DNA of 43,216 nucleotides, taken from NCBI GenBank assembly GCA_037144255.1, contig JBAWXE010000012.1, forward strand, positions 1-43,216, given 5' to 3'. The position numbers and the translations under genes are program-made. Positions within the stretch are counted from its first letter, which is position 1. Every line of letters starts with the position of its first letter. The notes under the pieces were generated by a model. That model saw only the letters and a list, made by a program, of their open reading frames with translations, searched no databases and was not told where the DNA came from. Source of the stretch: JBAWXE01 sp037144255 (GTDB lineage: Bacteria; Bacteroidota; Bacteroidia; Chitinophagales; Chitinophagaceae). Positions 17,542 through 27,600 of the stretch are shown here, one piece after another.

Positions 17542-18894
17542 CTATTCCTTTACAAAGGTTCTTACTTCCTTATTATTGATCTTGAGCGTATATATACCGG
17601 AAGCAAGTTGGGTAATATCAATTTGTACATGTTCTGTATTATGTGATTGAGTATACACCATTTGTCCTAATAGATTAGTGATGTTGATCTCGCCTATTTT
17701 ATTCTTGTCGCTTACATTCAGTATGCTGCTTGTTGGGTTAGGATATAGTTTTAGATCAGTAAAAGATATTGTATGCTCTGTAATGCCTGTTGGTGGCGTA
17801 CCATATTTAGCTACATAATGCTGTCCTGTACCATTAGTGAATAAGCCACCTGCATATAAACTACCCGCAGGGTCTGCACAGATAGATACAATAGATGCAT
17901 TGGCATTTAACGCGCCTGCACCTGCGCCTACCTCGCTCCAGGTACTGCCATCCCATTGTGCTACATACATTTTGCCATTAGTATTGGTAAACCAGCCTGC
18001 TACATATAGGTTGCCTTCTCCACCCATGAACATAGATCTTACTGCGGTCATAGCATTCAGATTTCCTACCTCATTCCATGTAGTACCATTCCAGTGTGCT
18101 ACATATATTTTGTTGCTGGCATTAGTAAAATTTCCGGCAGCATATATACCCCCTACGCCATCGCTGCATAGTGCATATATATTACCATTGGCATTTAGTG
18201 CATTGGCTCCCGTACCCACTTCTGTCCATGTAGTACCATCCCATTTAGCTACGTAGATAGTAGAGTTAGCATCTACAAATACACCACCCACATATAAATT
18301 CTCTGCTAGATCAAAACACATAGATTGTATACCGCTGCTGGCATTCAGTGCGTTTACTCCGCTACCTAGTTCTGTCCATGTAGTACCATCCCATTTAGCC
18401 ACATAGCATTTGCTATTTGCATTGCGGAAATATCCGGCAGCATATACATTGCCACTGGCATCGGTACATATCTTCTCTATATCAAAGTTGGCATTCAGTG
18501 CGTTTGCACCCGTGCCCAGTTCGCTCCATGTAGTACCATCCCATTTGGCTACATAGTAAGTGTTATTTGCATCCTGAAACTGACCGGCTACATATATGTT
18601 ACCGCTGGCATCCATACACATGGTAGTAAGAAAGCTGTTTACATTCAGTGCATTAATACCTGTACCTAGTTCAGCCCAAGTGCTACCATTCCATTTGGCT
18701 ACATATTGTTTGGTGTTAGCATCCTGAAACCACCCTGAGGCATATATATTACCCGATGCATCGGCAAGTACATTGTATATAGGCGCATTGGCATTGAGAG
18801 CATTTGCACCGTTGCCCAGTTCAAACCAGCTTTGAGCATTACAATAAGAAATCGAAAGGATAATGCATGCAAAGAGAGAGAATAGTTTTTTCAT
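17542..18894 (-). CDS. T9SS-exported protein with seven tandem ~51-residue repeats
   Basis: This 450-residue protein has a signal peptide (residues 1-21, ending CNAQS). Seven tandem repeats of about 51 residues follow, each of the form W-x-ELGTGANALNANxxI, then DASGNIYxAGxFxDAN, then YVAKWDGTTW. The sixth is shortened in its first segment. The unit looks like one blade of a beta-propeller, so a seven-bladed propeller is the natural reading (inference). The C-terminus (LKLYPNPTSSILNV, NLLGQMVYT, LASGIYTLKI) is a type A T9SS sorting domain, so the protein should be exported to the surface. The repeats are close at DNA level too, suggesting recent duplication. The ligand is unknown. Confidence 0.82.
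   Translation of the reverse strand: MKKLFSLFACIILSISYCNAQSWFELGNGANALNANAPIYNVLADASGNIYASGWFQDANTKQYVAKWNGSTWAELGTGINALNVNSFLTTMCMDASGNIYVAGQFQDANNTYYVAKWDGTTWSELGTGANALNANFDIEKICTDASGNVYAAGYFRNANSKCYVAKWDGTTWTELGSGVNALNASSGIQSMCFDLAENLYVGGVFVDANSTIYVAKWDGTTWTEVGTGANALNANGNIYALCSDGVGGIYAAGNFTNASNKIYVAHWNGTTWNEVGNLNAMTAVRSMFMGGEGNLYVAGWFTNTNGKMYVAQWDGSTWSEVGAGAGALNANASIVSICADPAGSLYAGGLFTNGTGQHYVAKYGTPPTGITEHTISFTDLKLYPNPTSSILNVSDKNKIGEINITNLLGQMVYTQSHNTEHVQIDITQLASGIYTLKINNKEVRTFVKE
17808..18828 (-). repeat. Seven tandem ~153-bp coding repeats
   Basis: In-frame tandem copies of about 153 bp encode the 51-residue units of the propeller-like protein. Long stretches, such as the part encoding YVAKWDGTTW, are nearly identical between neighbouring copies, and one copy is shorter. 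The region is prone to gain or loss of copies by recombination. Confidence 0.8.
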
Positions 18895-18996
18895 AAGGTT
18901 ATTTTTAGGTAAGATGCTAATGGCAAATTACTGTATAGAGACATTATGCAGAAGGGTAGAGTTGGGGTGAATTTGCCTAAGAGATTGTTAAATGAT

Positions 18997-19030
18997 AAAA
19001 GGTTTCAAACTATGAAGTTTGAAACCTTTT
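18997..19030. terminator. Terminator of tRNA-Val (bidirectional shape)
   Basis: A 15-bp perfect stem (arms 18997-19011 and 19016-19030, loop ATGA) has A-rich and T-rich flanks on its two sides. It lies just past the 3' end of the minus-strand tRNA and can work in both directions. Confidence 0.85.
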
Positions 19031-19037
19031 TATTCTG

Positions 19038-19112
19038 TGGAAGCATACGGGTTCGAACCGCGGACCCTCTGCTTGTAAGGCAGATGCTCTGAACCAGCTG
19101 AGCTATGCTTCC
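19038..19112 (-). tRNA. tRNA-Val (anticodon TAC)
   Basis: The minus strand folds as a full cloverleaf of 75 bases. The acceptor is GGAAGCA/TGCTTCC with discriminator A and no encoded CCA. The D stem is GCTC/GAGC. The anticodon stem TCTGC/GCAGA carries the loop CTTACAA, whose anticodon TAC reads valine GUA and related codons. The T arm has the standard TTCGAAC loop, but its outermost pair is C-A and the next is G-T, which is a little weak. A well-formed promoter lies upstream and a terminator downstream. Confidence 0.95.
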
Positions 19113-19144
19113 ATTACACCGTTCCCTTGTTTGGAAATGGATTG

Positions 19145-19175
19145 CAAAGATACGTGTAACAGGCATTTTTCCAAA
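19145..19175 (-). promoter_or_regulatory. Full -33/-7 promoter of tRNA-Val
   Basis: On the minus strand the -7 box reads TATCTTTG (19145-19152) and the -33 box TTTG (19172-19175), with a 19-base spacer. This is the complete Bacteroidota promoter arrangement and the best one in the window. Transcription would start near 19139, about 27 bases before the tRNA. Confidence 0.75.
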
Positions 19176-19266
19176 CCTTAGACAAAAAAAATCTTTCATT
19201 ATGTGAGCAGAGCTAGCAGTGGTAACTTGCAGCTTCATTATTTTAGCAAAAAAATATTTTTTCTAT

Positions 19267-20085
19267 ATGCAACAGCATTGGCAACAGTTGGTAGAAGCTG
19301 CTTATCAAAACAGAGAATTACTTAAGGATCAAACATATCAGGATGCTGTAAAGGCAGTGATAGAAGAGGTAGATAAGGGTAGGCTGCGTGTGGCCACACG
19401 TACTACTAATGGCTGGGAAGTACAACAGTGGGTAAAACAAGCAATCCTGCTGTATTTTGGGATACAGCCCATGCAAACATGGGAAATGCCTCCCTTTGAG
19501 TTTTACGACAAGATGCTGCTGAAGAAGGACTATGCCAGCCTGGGTGTGCGTGCTGTGCCTCATGCTGTGGCCAGATATGGTGCTTTTTTAGGAAAAAATG
19601 TAATATTAATGCCTTCTTATGTAAATATAGGCGCATATGTGGATGAAGGTACTATGGTCGATACATGGGCTACCGTAGGGTCTTGTGCGCAAATAGGTAA
19701 GGGTGTGCACCTGAGTGGTGGGGTAGGTATAGGTGGGGTGTTAGAGCCATTACAGGCGTCTCCTGTTATTATAGAGGATGGATGTTTCATAGGGTCGCGG
19801 TGTATAGTGGTGGAAGGGGTGATAGTGGAGAAAGAAGCTGTACTGGGTGCTAATGTGGTGCTGACTCAAAGTACCAAGATAATAGATGTAAGCGGCAGTG
19901 TACCTTTAGAATATAATGGACGAGTGCCTGCACGTAGTGTGGTGATACCGGGTAGCTATACCAAACAATTTTCAGCGGGAGAATACCAAGTGAGCTGTGC
20001 ATTGATAATAGGACAACGCAAAGCATCTACCGATCTGAAGACGAGCCTGAATGATGCACTGCGTGAGTTCAATGTATCAGCATAG
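19267..20085 (+). CDS. dapD: Tetrahydrodipicolinate N-succinyltransferase
   Basis: This 272-residue cytoplasmic enzyme of the succinylase branch of lysine and diaminopimelate synthesis feeds both protein synthesis and the peptidoglycan cross-link. After a helical N-terminal domain (residues 1-100) come hexapeptide repeats forming a left-handed beta-helix. GAYVDEGTMVDTWATVGSCAQIG and HLSGGVGIGGVLEP, both strongly conserved in DapD, mark the active site. The ATG at 19267 is preferred to the in-frame upstream codon at 19219, because family members begin with a short helix like MQQHWQQLVEAAY. It precedes mscS by 39 bases and the two may be co-transcribed. Confidence 0.95.
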   Translation: MQQHWQQLVEAAYQNRELLKDQTYQDAVKAVIEEVDKGRLRVATRTTNGWEVQQWVKQAILLYFGIQPMQTWEMPPFEFYDKMLLKKDYASLGVRAVPHAVARYGAFLGKNVILMPSYVNIGAYVDEGTMVDTWATVGSCAQIGKGVHLSGGVGIGGVLEPLQASPVIIEDGCFIGSRCIVVEGVIVEKEAVLGANVVLTQSTKIIDVSGSVPLEYNGRVPARSVVIPGSYTKQFSAGEYQVSCALIIGQRKASTDLKTSLNDALREFNVSA

Positions 20086-20124
20086 GAGATCTATTAATTT
20101 TCATAAAGATATAGTTACCATATT

Positions 20125-21258
20125 ATGAATGTAGTACTGTTTGCAATCGATTGGAATTTTATGAATAATACCATAGCAGGGGAGAAAGTATCCAGCTATG
20201 TGTGGTTTGTGGGTATCATATTGTTTACAATACTCATGAAGCGAGTGATGGCGAGATGGCTCACTTTTATCGGTTCGAGATTTACTGGTAGAATGGGTGA
20301 GGGGCAGCATACTGTACTGTTCCGTACGCTGCTGCGCAAACCGGTAGAGTTGTTGTTGCAGGCTATATTGTTCTATGTAGCAGTGAGCCAGTTGGATAAC
20401 TTGCTGGACCATTCTGTAATACGACATAAGAAAGACGCCACAGATAAGTTGATACTGAGGATGGGGGATGTGGTAGATCATTTGTTCCTATTGTTCGTTA
20501 TTGTTTTTACTTCGTTATTGGTATCGCGCATAATTGATTTTATATACCGTGTGCAACTGGATAAGGCCAAGAGTGAAAGGGATGTAGATCGTATGCAGGT
20601 GCTGCCGCTGATGAAGGAAGTTTTGAAACTGCTGGTGTGGTCCATATGCTTTTTCTGGGTATTGGGTACGGTGTTTCATGTGAATATACCTGCGCTGATA
20701 ACAGGACTAGGCATAGGTGGTGTGGCTGTGGCATTGGCTGCTAAGGAGAGTGTAGAGAACTTGTTTGCATCTTTTACTATACTGCTGGATAAACCTTTTA
20801 AGACAGGTGATATTGTAAAGCTAGGCGAACTGGAAGGTGTGGTAGAACGCATAGGTTTTCGGAGTACAAGACTGAGGAACAATGATGGTGCTGCCAATAT
20901 CATACCGAATAAGAAACTAGTTGATGAGAATCTGGAGAACCTATCACGTAGAGATGTACGCCGTGTGCGACTGGGCCTGAACATGAAGTATAATATACCT
21001 GCCGATGCGCTGCAACTAATGGTGGCAGAGATGAAAGCTATGCTGTCACAAGTAGCACAGGTAAAAGAACCTATAGAGGTGCTGATAGAAACATTTGGTG
21101 AGAACACCTTTCTATGTGTGATAGTATACCACCTGCCATACCCACTGAAAGAAGGACAAAGCCTGAATGAGATAAAACAGGAAGTGAACCTGAAAGCCTA
21201 TGAGATAGCCGGTAAGTACCGCAAGCTGGGAACAGCTTATGTGCTGGGTAAAGGCTAA
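20125..21258 (+). CDS. MscS-family mechanosensitive ion channel
   Basis: This 377-residue inner-membrane protein has three to five hydrophobic helices in its first 190 residues. The MscS pore and upper beta-domain core follow: ALITGLGIGGVAVALAAKESVENLFAS (the glycine/alanine-packed pore helix), then KPFKTGDIVKLGELEGVVERIGFRSTRLR and IIPNKKLVDENLENLSR. Such channels release solutes on osmotic downshock. The length is slightly above classic MscS because of extra N-terminal helices. A second in-frame ATG lies at 20161, and the first is used here. It ends at a bidirectional terminator shared with secDF. Confidence 0.92.
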   Translation: MNVVLFAIDWNFMNNTIAGEKVSSYVWFVGIILFTILMKRVMARWLTFIGSRFTGRMGEGQHTVLFRTLLRKPVELLLQAILFYVAVSQLDNLLDHSVIRHKKDATDKLILRMGDVVDHLFLLFVIVFTSLLVSRIIDFIYRVQLDKAKSERDVDRMQVLPLMKEVLKLLVWSICFFWVLGTVFHVNIPALITGLGIGGVAVALAAKESVENLFASFTILLDKPFKTGDIVKLGELEGVVERIGFRSTRLRNNDGAANIIPNKKLVDENLENLSRRDVRRVRLGLNMKYNIPADALQLMVAEMKAMLSQVAQVKEPIEVLIETFGENTFLCVIVYHLPYPLKEGQSLNEIKQEVNLKAYEIAGKYRKLGTAYVLGKG

Positions 21259-21304
21259 TTCTATTTTTATATTGTTTTCATAGGATTGCTTATCTATAAA
21301 ATTA

Positions 21305-21334
21305 AAAACCCTGTATCGCGAGATACAGGGTTTT
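21305..21334. terminator. Bidirectional terminator between mscS and secDF
   Basis: A 13-bp perfect stem (arms 21305-21317 and 21322-21334, tetraloop GCGA) has A and T runs at its ends. It lies between two converging genes. Confidence 0.9.
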
Positions 21335-21356
21335 AATTTTATAATGAGAACCGGGA

Positions 21357-24300
21357 TTAAGCCAGTTTCTTCAGTTCTTCGATATGTGCTTCTCTGTCTA
21401 CTTCTTGTTTCAGTTTGTCGGTCTTATCCATATCTACTAGGATAGGAGCGGCAACAAAGATAGAAGAGTAAGTACCTGTAACCACACCTATGAGCATCGC
21501 GAATGCGAAACCACGTGTAACCTCACCACCAAATATAAAGAGGATAAGAATGGTAAGGAATACAGTAAGAGATGTCATGATAGTACGGCTCAGCGTATCA
21601 TTGATGGCACGGTTGATAACACTCTTCTTGTCTTCGTGTGGAGACTTGCGGAAGTATTCACGAATACGATCGAATACGATAACGGTATCGTTCATTGAGA
21701 AACCAATTACCGTTAATATAGCCGCGATGAAGTGCTGATCTATTTCTAAAGCGAACGGTACACGACCACGGAAGAAAGAGAATACAGCGAGTGTAACGCA
21801 CACGTCATGGAGCAATGCTACGATAGTACCGAAAGAGTACTGCCATTTGCGGAAACGTAATAAGATGTATATAAAAATAGCAAGGAGTGAAAACAAGGTA
21901 GCCTTGATAGCACCTGCTTTCAAGTCGTCAGAGATAGTAGGTAATACTGTCTGCGAGCTTTGCAGATACTTGCTGCTGAACTGATCGAAAGTAGTATTAG
22001 CAGGTATGAGGTTCTCTTTCGTCAAACCTTCAAACAATTTCTGTTGTACTTTTTGTTCTACTTCTTGTCCCTGAGTTTTGATGAGGAAACCGGTAGTGAT
22101 GTTCAGTTGATTATCTGTACCTATAGTTTTTACTACAGGATAATCTTGCAGATAAGACTTCAGTTTTTCGCGAACAGTACTTACTTGTATGTTGTGATCG
22201 AACTTGATAGTATAGCTACGTCCACCGGAGAATTCAACACCATAATCGAAACCATTGAAGTAAGAACCTACACCCAGCAATAACACTACTACAGTGATAG
22301 CATAAGCATATTTACGAGCCTCAACGAATTTGAAATGTGCTTTTCTGAAGATAGCTTTAGAAAGACCTGTGAAGTATTGGAAGTGGCGTTCGCGTTTGGT
22401 GTAGATATCTGTGATGAGACGTGATACCAAGATACCGCAGAACAAAGACAAGAGGATACTAATGATCTGCGTAGTAGCGAAACCAAGTACCGGACCTAAA
22501 CCAAATATGAAGAGGATAATAGCTGTTAATAAAGTAGTAACGTGACCATCGAGCACAGGGGCATAAGATCGTTTATAACCATCTATAACGGCCTGATGAT
22601 AACTCTTGCCTCCTGCCAATTCTTCTTTGATACGCTCGAAAATGATAACGTTAGTATCTACGGCCATACCTATACCTAATACCAAACCAGCGATACCCGG
22701 CATAGTTAATGTGGCATGTAATGCAGATAAGATACCGATAGTAAAGAGGATATTCAATATCAATGAAACGTTAGCAACAATACCACCAGTATTGAAGTAA
22801 ATCAGCATAAGGAAGAATATCACTACAAATGAAATAGCGATAGACATCATACCGGCATTGATAGACTCTTGTCCTAAAGTAGGACCTACTACTTGCTCTT
22901 GTACGATACGAGCAGGAGCAGGGAGTTTACCTGATTTCAAGATGTTAGCCAGATCGGTAGCTTCTTCTGCAGTGAAGTGACCAGAGATAGAAGTACGACC
23001 ACCGGAGATCTCATCATTTACTATAGGAGCAGAATATACACGGTCATCGAGTACGATCGTTACATATTTTCCTTTGTTGTCGCCGGTCATTTTTTTCCAG
23101 ATACGGCTACCTGTATTATCCATACTCATAGATACTTCAGGTTGGCCATTCAATGGGTTGTAATCCATATTGGCATCAGTAACGTGATCACCTTCTAATT
23201 TGGCTTCATCGTTATTGCCAGGTACAGTACGGATAGCATATAACATCATTGGTCTGTTAGGATTCTGACGGTCTGCTTTTTCTTCCGCACCATATACAAA
23301 ACGTACATTGTTAGGGAACTTATTTCTTACCACATCCAGTGCTAAATAATGATTCAGAGTAGCAGTATCTTTTTTAGCTACCAAACCTACAACCGGACCA
23401 TCGTTTACTGTTCCTTCGCGAGTGATATTTGGTATCCAAACAGCCAGTAACGGATTCTTTTTACGTTGCTCATTCATAGCCACGGTAGAAGAATCAGACT
23501 TGCCACCAGTAGTAGTTGCAGCGTCAGAAGCCTTAGCGGTTTTGCCACCATCACCTAATAATGAAGACAGACTAGCAGTGTCAGATTTACTATCAGCATT
23601 CTTTTTGGCTACAGTAGCAGAATCAGATTTGCCGGCTAGTGTATCAGCATCTTTATTACCAGATAAGTATTTAGCCAATGCATCGTTAGCCGGTTGCAAC
23701 ATTTGAATTAACTCTGCATTAGAGAAAGCTTCAAAGAATTGCAATTTAGCAGTAGCTTGTAAATAATTACGTACACGATCGGGGTTGCGTACACCTGCCA
23801 ATTCTACAGTGATGATACCTTTATTATCATCCATGTTGACGTTAGGCTGAGATACCCCGAATTTATCGATACGAGTAAGCAATACATTATAGGTGCGTTT
23901 GAAGGCATCTTTTGCTTCTTTATGGATCTTCGCCAGTACCTGTTGGTCTGTAGAGGTCAAAGTGATCTCTTTTTCAGACGGTTTGGTGAACAAATAGGCC
24001 ATTTTAGCGCCCGGATTGTTCTTTTGGAAGGCATTTCCGAATAAAGTGACGAAATCGGCCTGGCTATTGGCCTTTTGGGCATTAGCATCGGCAATAGCCT
24101 TATTGAGGACAGCATCCTTAGGGTTATTGGACATAGAGCGAACGAGTTCATCCAGACTCACTTCCAAAGTGACGTTCATCCCCCCCTGAAGGTCAAGACC
24201 CAGGTTCAATTCCTGCTCCTTGGCTTCCTGATAAGAGTACTTTTTCAACAGGGGTACATTTACCACTGTTTCTCCCTGCATACTGTCTGTAAGTGCCTCG

Positions 24301-24488
24301 TAGCGTGCATCTACCAACTTTTCCTTTTCCGTTCCATTCGCATTCGGATTGCCCGAAAGTACCTGACGATTAGCTGTTGCTCTTGTTTTCTTCTCTACGT
24401 TGCGTACTATAAAAGTGAACGAAAGTTGATAGAGTGAAATAAGAATAAGTGCTGCGGTAAAGAATTTTACCAACCCTTTTAATTGCAT
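21357..24488 (-). CDS. secDF: Fused protein translocase subunit SecDF
   Basis: This 1043-residue inner-membrane protein joins SecD and SecF and uses the proton gradient to help pull proteins across after SecA. The SecD half shows LNLGLDLQGGMNVTLEV near residue 95 and the transmembrane motif GMAVDTNVIIFERIKEEL. The SecF half shows FDYGVEFSGGRSYTIKF and GFSMNDTVIVFDRIREYF. About twelve transmembrane helices are present in total, in two blocks of six. An unusual Ser/Thr/Ala/Lys/Asp-rich stretch of about 65 residues (residues 276-340) interrupts the SecD periplasmic domain. Fusion of the two is common in Bacteroidota. It is a single-gene transcript with a good -7 box and a bidirectional terminator. 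Confidence 0.96.
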   Translation of the reverse strand: MQLKGLVKFFTAALILISLYQLSFTFIVRNVEKKTRATANRQVLSGNPNANGTEKEKLVDARYEALTDSMQGETVVNVPLLKKYSYQEAKEQELNLGLDLQGGMNVTLEVSLDELVRSMSNNPKDAVLNKAIADANAQKANSQADFVTLFGNAFQKNNPGAKMAYLFTKPSEKEITLTSTDQQVLAKIHKEAKDAFKRTYNVLLTRIDKFGVSQPNVNMDDNKGIITVELAGVRNPDRVRNYLQATAKLQFFEAFSNAELIQMLQPANDALAKYLSGNKDADTLAGKSDSATVAKKNADSKSDTASLSSLLGDGGKTAKASDAATTTGGKSDSSTVAMNEQRKKNPLLAVWIPNITREGTVNDGPVVGLVAKKDTATLNHYLALDVVRNKFPNNVRFVYGAEEKADRQNPNRPMMLYAIRTVPGNNDEAKLEGDHVTDANMDYNPLNGQPEVSMSMDNTGSRIWKKMTGDNKGKYVTIVLDDRVYSAPIVNDEISGGRTSISGHFTAEEATDLANILKSGKLPAPARIVQEQVVGPTLGQESINAGMMSIAISFVVIFFLMLIYFNTGGIVANVSLILNILFTIGILSALHATLTMPGIAGLVLGIGMAVDTNVIIFERIKEELAGGKSYHQAVIDGYKRSYAPVLDGHVTTLLTAIILFIFGLGPVLGFATTQIISILLSLFCGILVSRLITDIYTKRERHFQYFTGLSKAIFRKAHFKFVEARKYAYAITVVVLLLGVGSYFNGFDYGVEFSGGRSYTIKFDHNIQVSTVREKLKSYLQDYPVVKTIGTDNQLNITTGFLIKTQGQEVEQKVQQKLFEGLTKENLIPANTTFDQFSSKYLQSSQTVLPTISDDLKAGAIKATLFSLLAIFIYILLRFRKWQYSFGTIVALLHDVCVTLAVFSFFRGRVPFALEIDQHFIAAILTVIGFSMNDTVIVFDRIREYFRKSPHEDKKSVINRAINDTLSRTIMTSLTVFLTILILFIFGGEVTRGFAFAMLIGVVTGTYSSIFVAAPILVDMDKTDKLKQEVDREAHIEELKKLA

Positions 24489-24532
24489 AGTTGTTTTGAT
24501 TATAAACTATAATATGTTAAAAATAGAGTGGG

Positions 24533-24540
24533 CAAAGATA
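24533..24540 (-). promoter_or_regulatory. TAnnTTTG -7 box for secDF
   Basis: On the minus strand this reads TATCTTTG. The start of transcription would be near 24527, giving a leader of about 39 bases before the secDF ATG at 24488. No -33 TTTG is clear in the AT-rich flank. Confidence 0.55.
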
Positions 24541-24686
24541 TGATTTAATATAAAAAAATGAAGATTACTCGAAATTTACATTATATTTACGAAATTCATA
24601 AGATATAAAAAAATCTTTAGACTTTTTTAATGAATAGTTTATTTTTACGAAACTGTTCACGATCAGTATTAAAAATTAGACAACAG

Positions 24687-27600
24687 ATGATACGAAAAAT
24701 TACGCTTCTTTTCCTGGCGTGTTTAGGCATGACATATGCATCGACGGCACAATATTGTGGTTTCGACTATGCAAATCAGCACCTACAACTGACCAACCCG
24801 GAGTATGCTCAGAAAGTTATTCAGATGAAAAACAACTGGGTAAACACTATGACCAATATCCCACAGCAACTTTTAGTGTATAATACCACTAGCAATGTAT
24901 ATGAAATACCTGTAGTGATACATGTAATACATACCGGAGGTGCTATTGGAACTGTATATAATCCATCTGTTGCACAGCTGACAGGTATGATATCATACTT
25001 GAATCAGGTATTCGCTGCCAATTATGCTGGATATCCTCAGGCAGGTAGCGGTGGTACATTCATTCCTATCCGTTTTGCTTTGGCATTGCGCGACAGTACT
25101 TGTGCTGCTACAACCGGTATAGATCGTATCAATGGTACTACCCTTGTTCCTGCTTATTCTAATGGTGTGAATAATGGTAGCGGTATTGGTATTACAGAAT
25201 TAGCCCTGAAAAATATGAGCAGATGGCCTACCAGTCAATACTATAATATTTGGGTAGTTAATAAGATCGATGGTCAGGATGGTACTGCTGTAGGCGTTCC
25301 GTTTACACCTGGTTTTGCACATTTGCCACCTGCACCTTCTACTTTAGATGGTATGGTGATATTGGCTTCTCAGGCTGTGGCAGGTAATACAACTGTGCCT
25401 CACGAAATGGCACACGCATTCAGCGTATTACATACCTTTAATGGTGGTAACGCTACTATGTGCCCTGCTAATAATAACTGTTTGAGTGATGGTGATCAGA
25501 TATGTGATACAGAGCCAGAAAAACAATCTACTTTCAATTGTCCTACTGATCCTAACCCTTGTACAGGTTTGTCATATAACAATGTTCAAAATAATTTCAT
25601 GGATTATTCTAGTTGTCAGAACCGTTTTACACCTGGTCAACGTGATAGAATGCTGTGGGGTTTAATGACTTACCGTTCAGATCTGATAGGTTCTTTAGGT
25701 AGTACTGCTCCTGCAGCAGCAGTTACTGTAGCCTGTATCCCTACATCTACTACACCTACTAATACTATAGATGCAGGTCCTCGTGAAGTGAAATTATCTG
25801 ATGTTAATTATTCTTATTTGGATTTCGTGTCAGGCGGTTATAATACAGATGGTAACAGTGTTTATATAGATAAGACTTGTCGTCAGCAAGCTACTTTGAT
25901 TTCTGATAGTGCATATACCCTGACTGTAAAGACTGGGCCTAACCCTGAATTGGTTCGTGTATATATAGATTACAATAGCGATGGTGTTTTTGCAGCTAAT
26001 GAATTAGTATACATTCATAATGGTACTATGGCTAATGAATTACACGTATTCGATTTCACGGTTCCTGATGCCGTTTCTATGCCGGGTATCAGATTCTGTG
26101 TTCCATTACGTATGCGTGTAGTATCTGATGTTGTAAATGCTCCACTGCCTCCTACTGCTTGTGGTCCATTGTCTACAGGACAGGCAGAAGATTATGCAAT
26201 AATAATAAAAGGTAGTGGCCCGGCAGCAGGTGCAGGTACTGTAGCTATATCATTGTATGGTGGTAACCCATCGTGCATAGGTAGCACAATATCTTTTTCA
26301 GCTACTCCTAGTATTGGTGTTATCAATCCTACTTACAAATGGTTAATAGGTGGTGTGCCTAATGGTGTTACAACCAGCACATTTACTACTTCTAGCATTT
26401 CTACCGGTTCTGTGGTATCATGTAGAATGTTTTATGTAGATCAATGTGGAGGTTTAGACAGTGTTACTTCGTCTACTATCGTTGTTACTCGTACAGCTGC
26501 AAGTGTCCCTGCTCTTACAATAGCAACTACTACCGGTACTAATCCGGGTTGCCCTAACCAAACTTATACATTTACTGCTACCCCTACTTCAGGTGGTATA
26601 CCTACTTATCAGTGGTCAGTAAATGGTGTGGCAGTTATAGGTGCTACAGGTCAAACATTTACCTCTAATACTTTAGTTGCAGGGAATACAGTTACTTGTC
26701 AGGCTACTACGTTCTGCCCTGGTGTATTGAGTGCAACATCTAATACTATAACCATAGCTACACAAACTGTAACACCTACAGCATTGATAGCTTTGACTAC
26801 AGGAAACAACCCCGGTTGTTCTGAGCAGGTATATACATTTACTGTACAGTCTACCAATGCTGGCACTACTCCTACTTACCAATGGCAAGTGAACGGGGTG
26901 AATGCTGGTACTAACTCATCTACATTCTCATCTTCATTGAATAATAACGATGTTGTAACTTGTAATGTAACTGCTAGCGGTGCATGTGCACTTCCTAGTA
27001 TGGTCACATCAAATGGAATAGTTATCCATCAACAAGGAATGATATCAAATGTTACTTTAGCTGTAACAGCTGGTACTAATCCTGCTTGTTCAGGTAAGCC
27101 ACTTACTTTCATGGCTCAAACATTGAATGCAGGTACCAACCCTACTTATCAGTGGTTTGTAAATAATTCTGCAGTTGCGGGTGCCACCAGCAACGTATAC
27201 ACTTCTACTACATACCAAATGGGTGATCAGGTTTTCTGCCGTGTTACTTCTTCAGATCTTTGTGTATTGAATCCGGTAGATTCTTCAAATGTAGTAACTG
27301 TAACAACAGTGCCTACATTGATACCTACTGTTGATGTTGCTATAACACAGGGTTCTAATCCAGGTTGTTTAGGTAATCTTACAGAGTTCACAGCTACAGG
27401 CCATAATGTTGGTACAGCTCCTCAATATGTATGGTATGTGAATGGTGTTCCAGTTTCAAATGGTACTGTTTACGCTTCTACAGGTATTTTGGATGGCGAT
27501 GTTGTATCATGTCATGTAATGATGACAGATGGTGCATGTTATACACAGGATACTATTATTTCTACTCCTGATACTATGAGTATGTATTTGACTCCATTGG

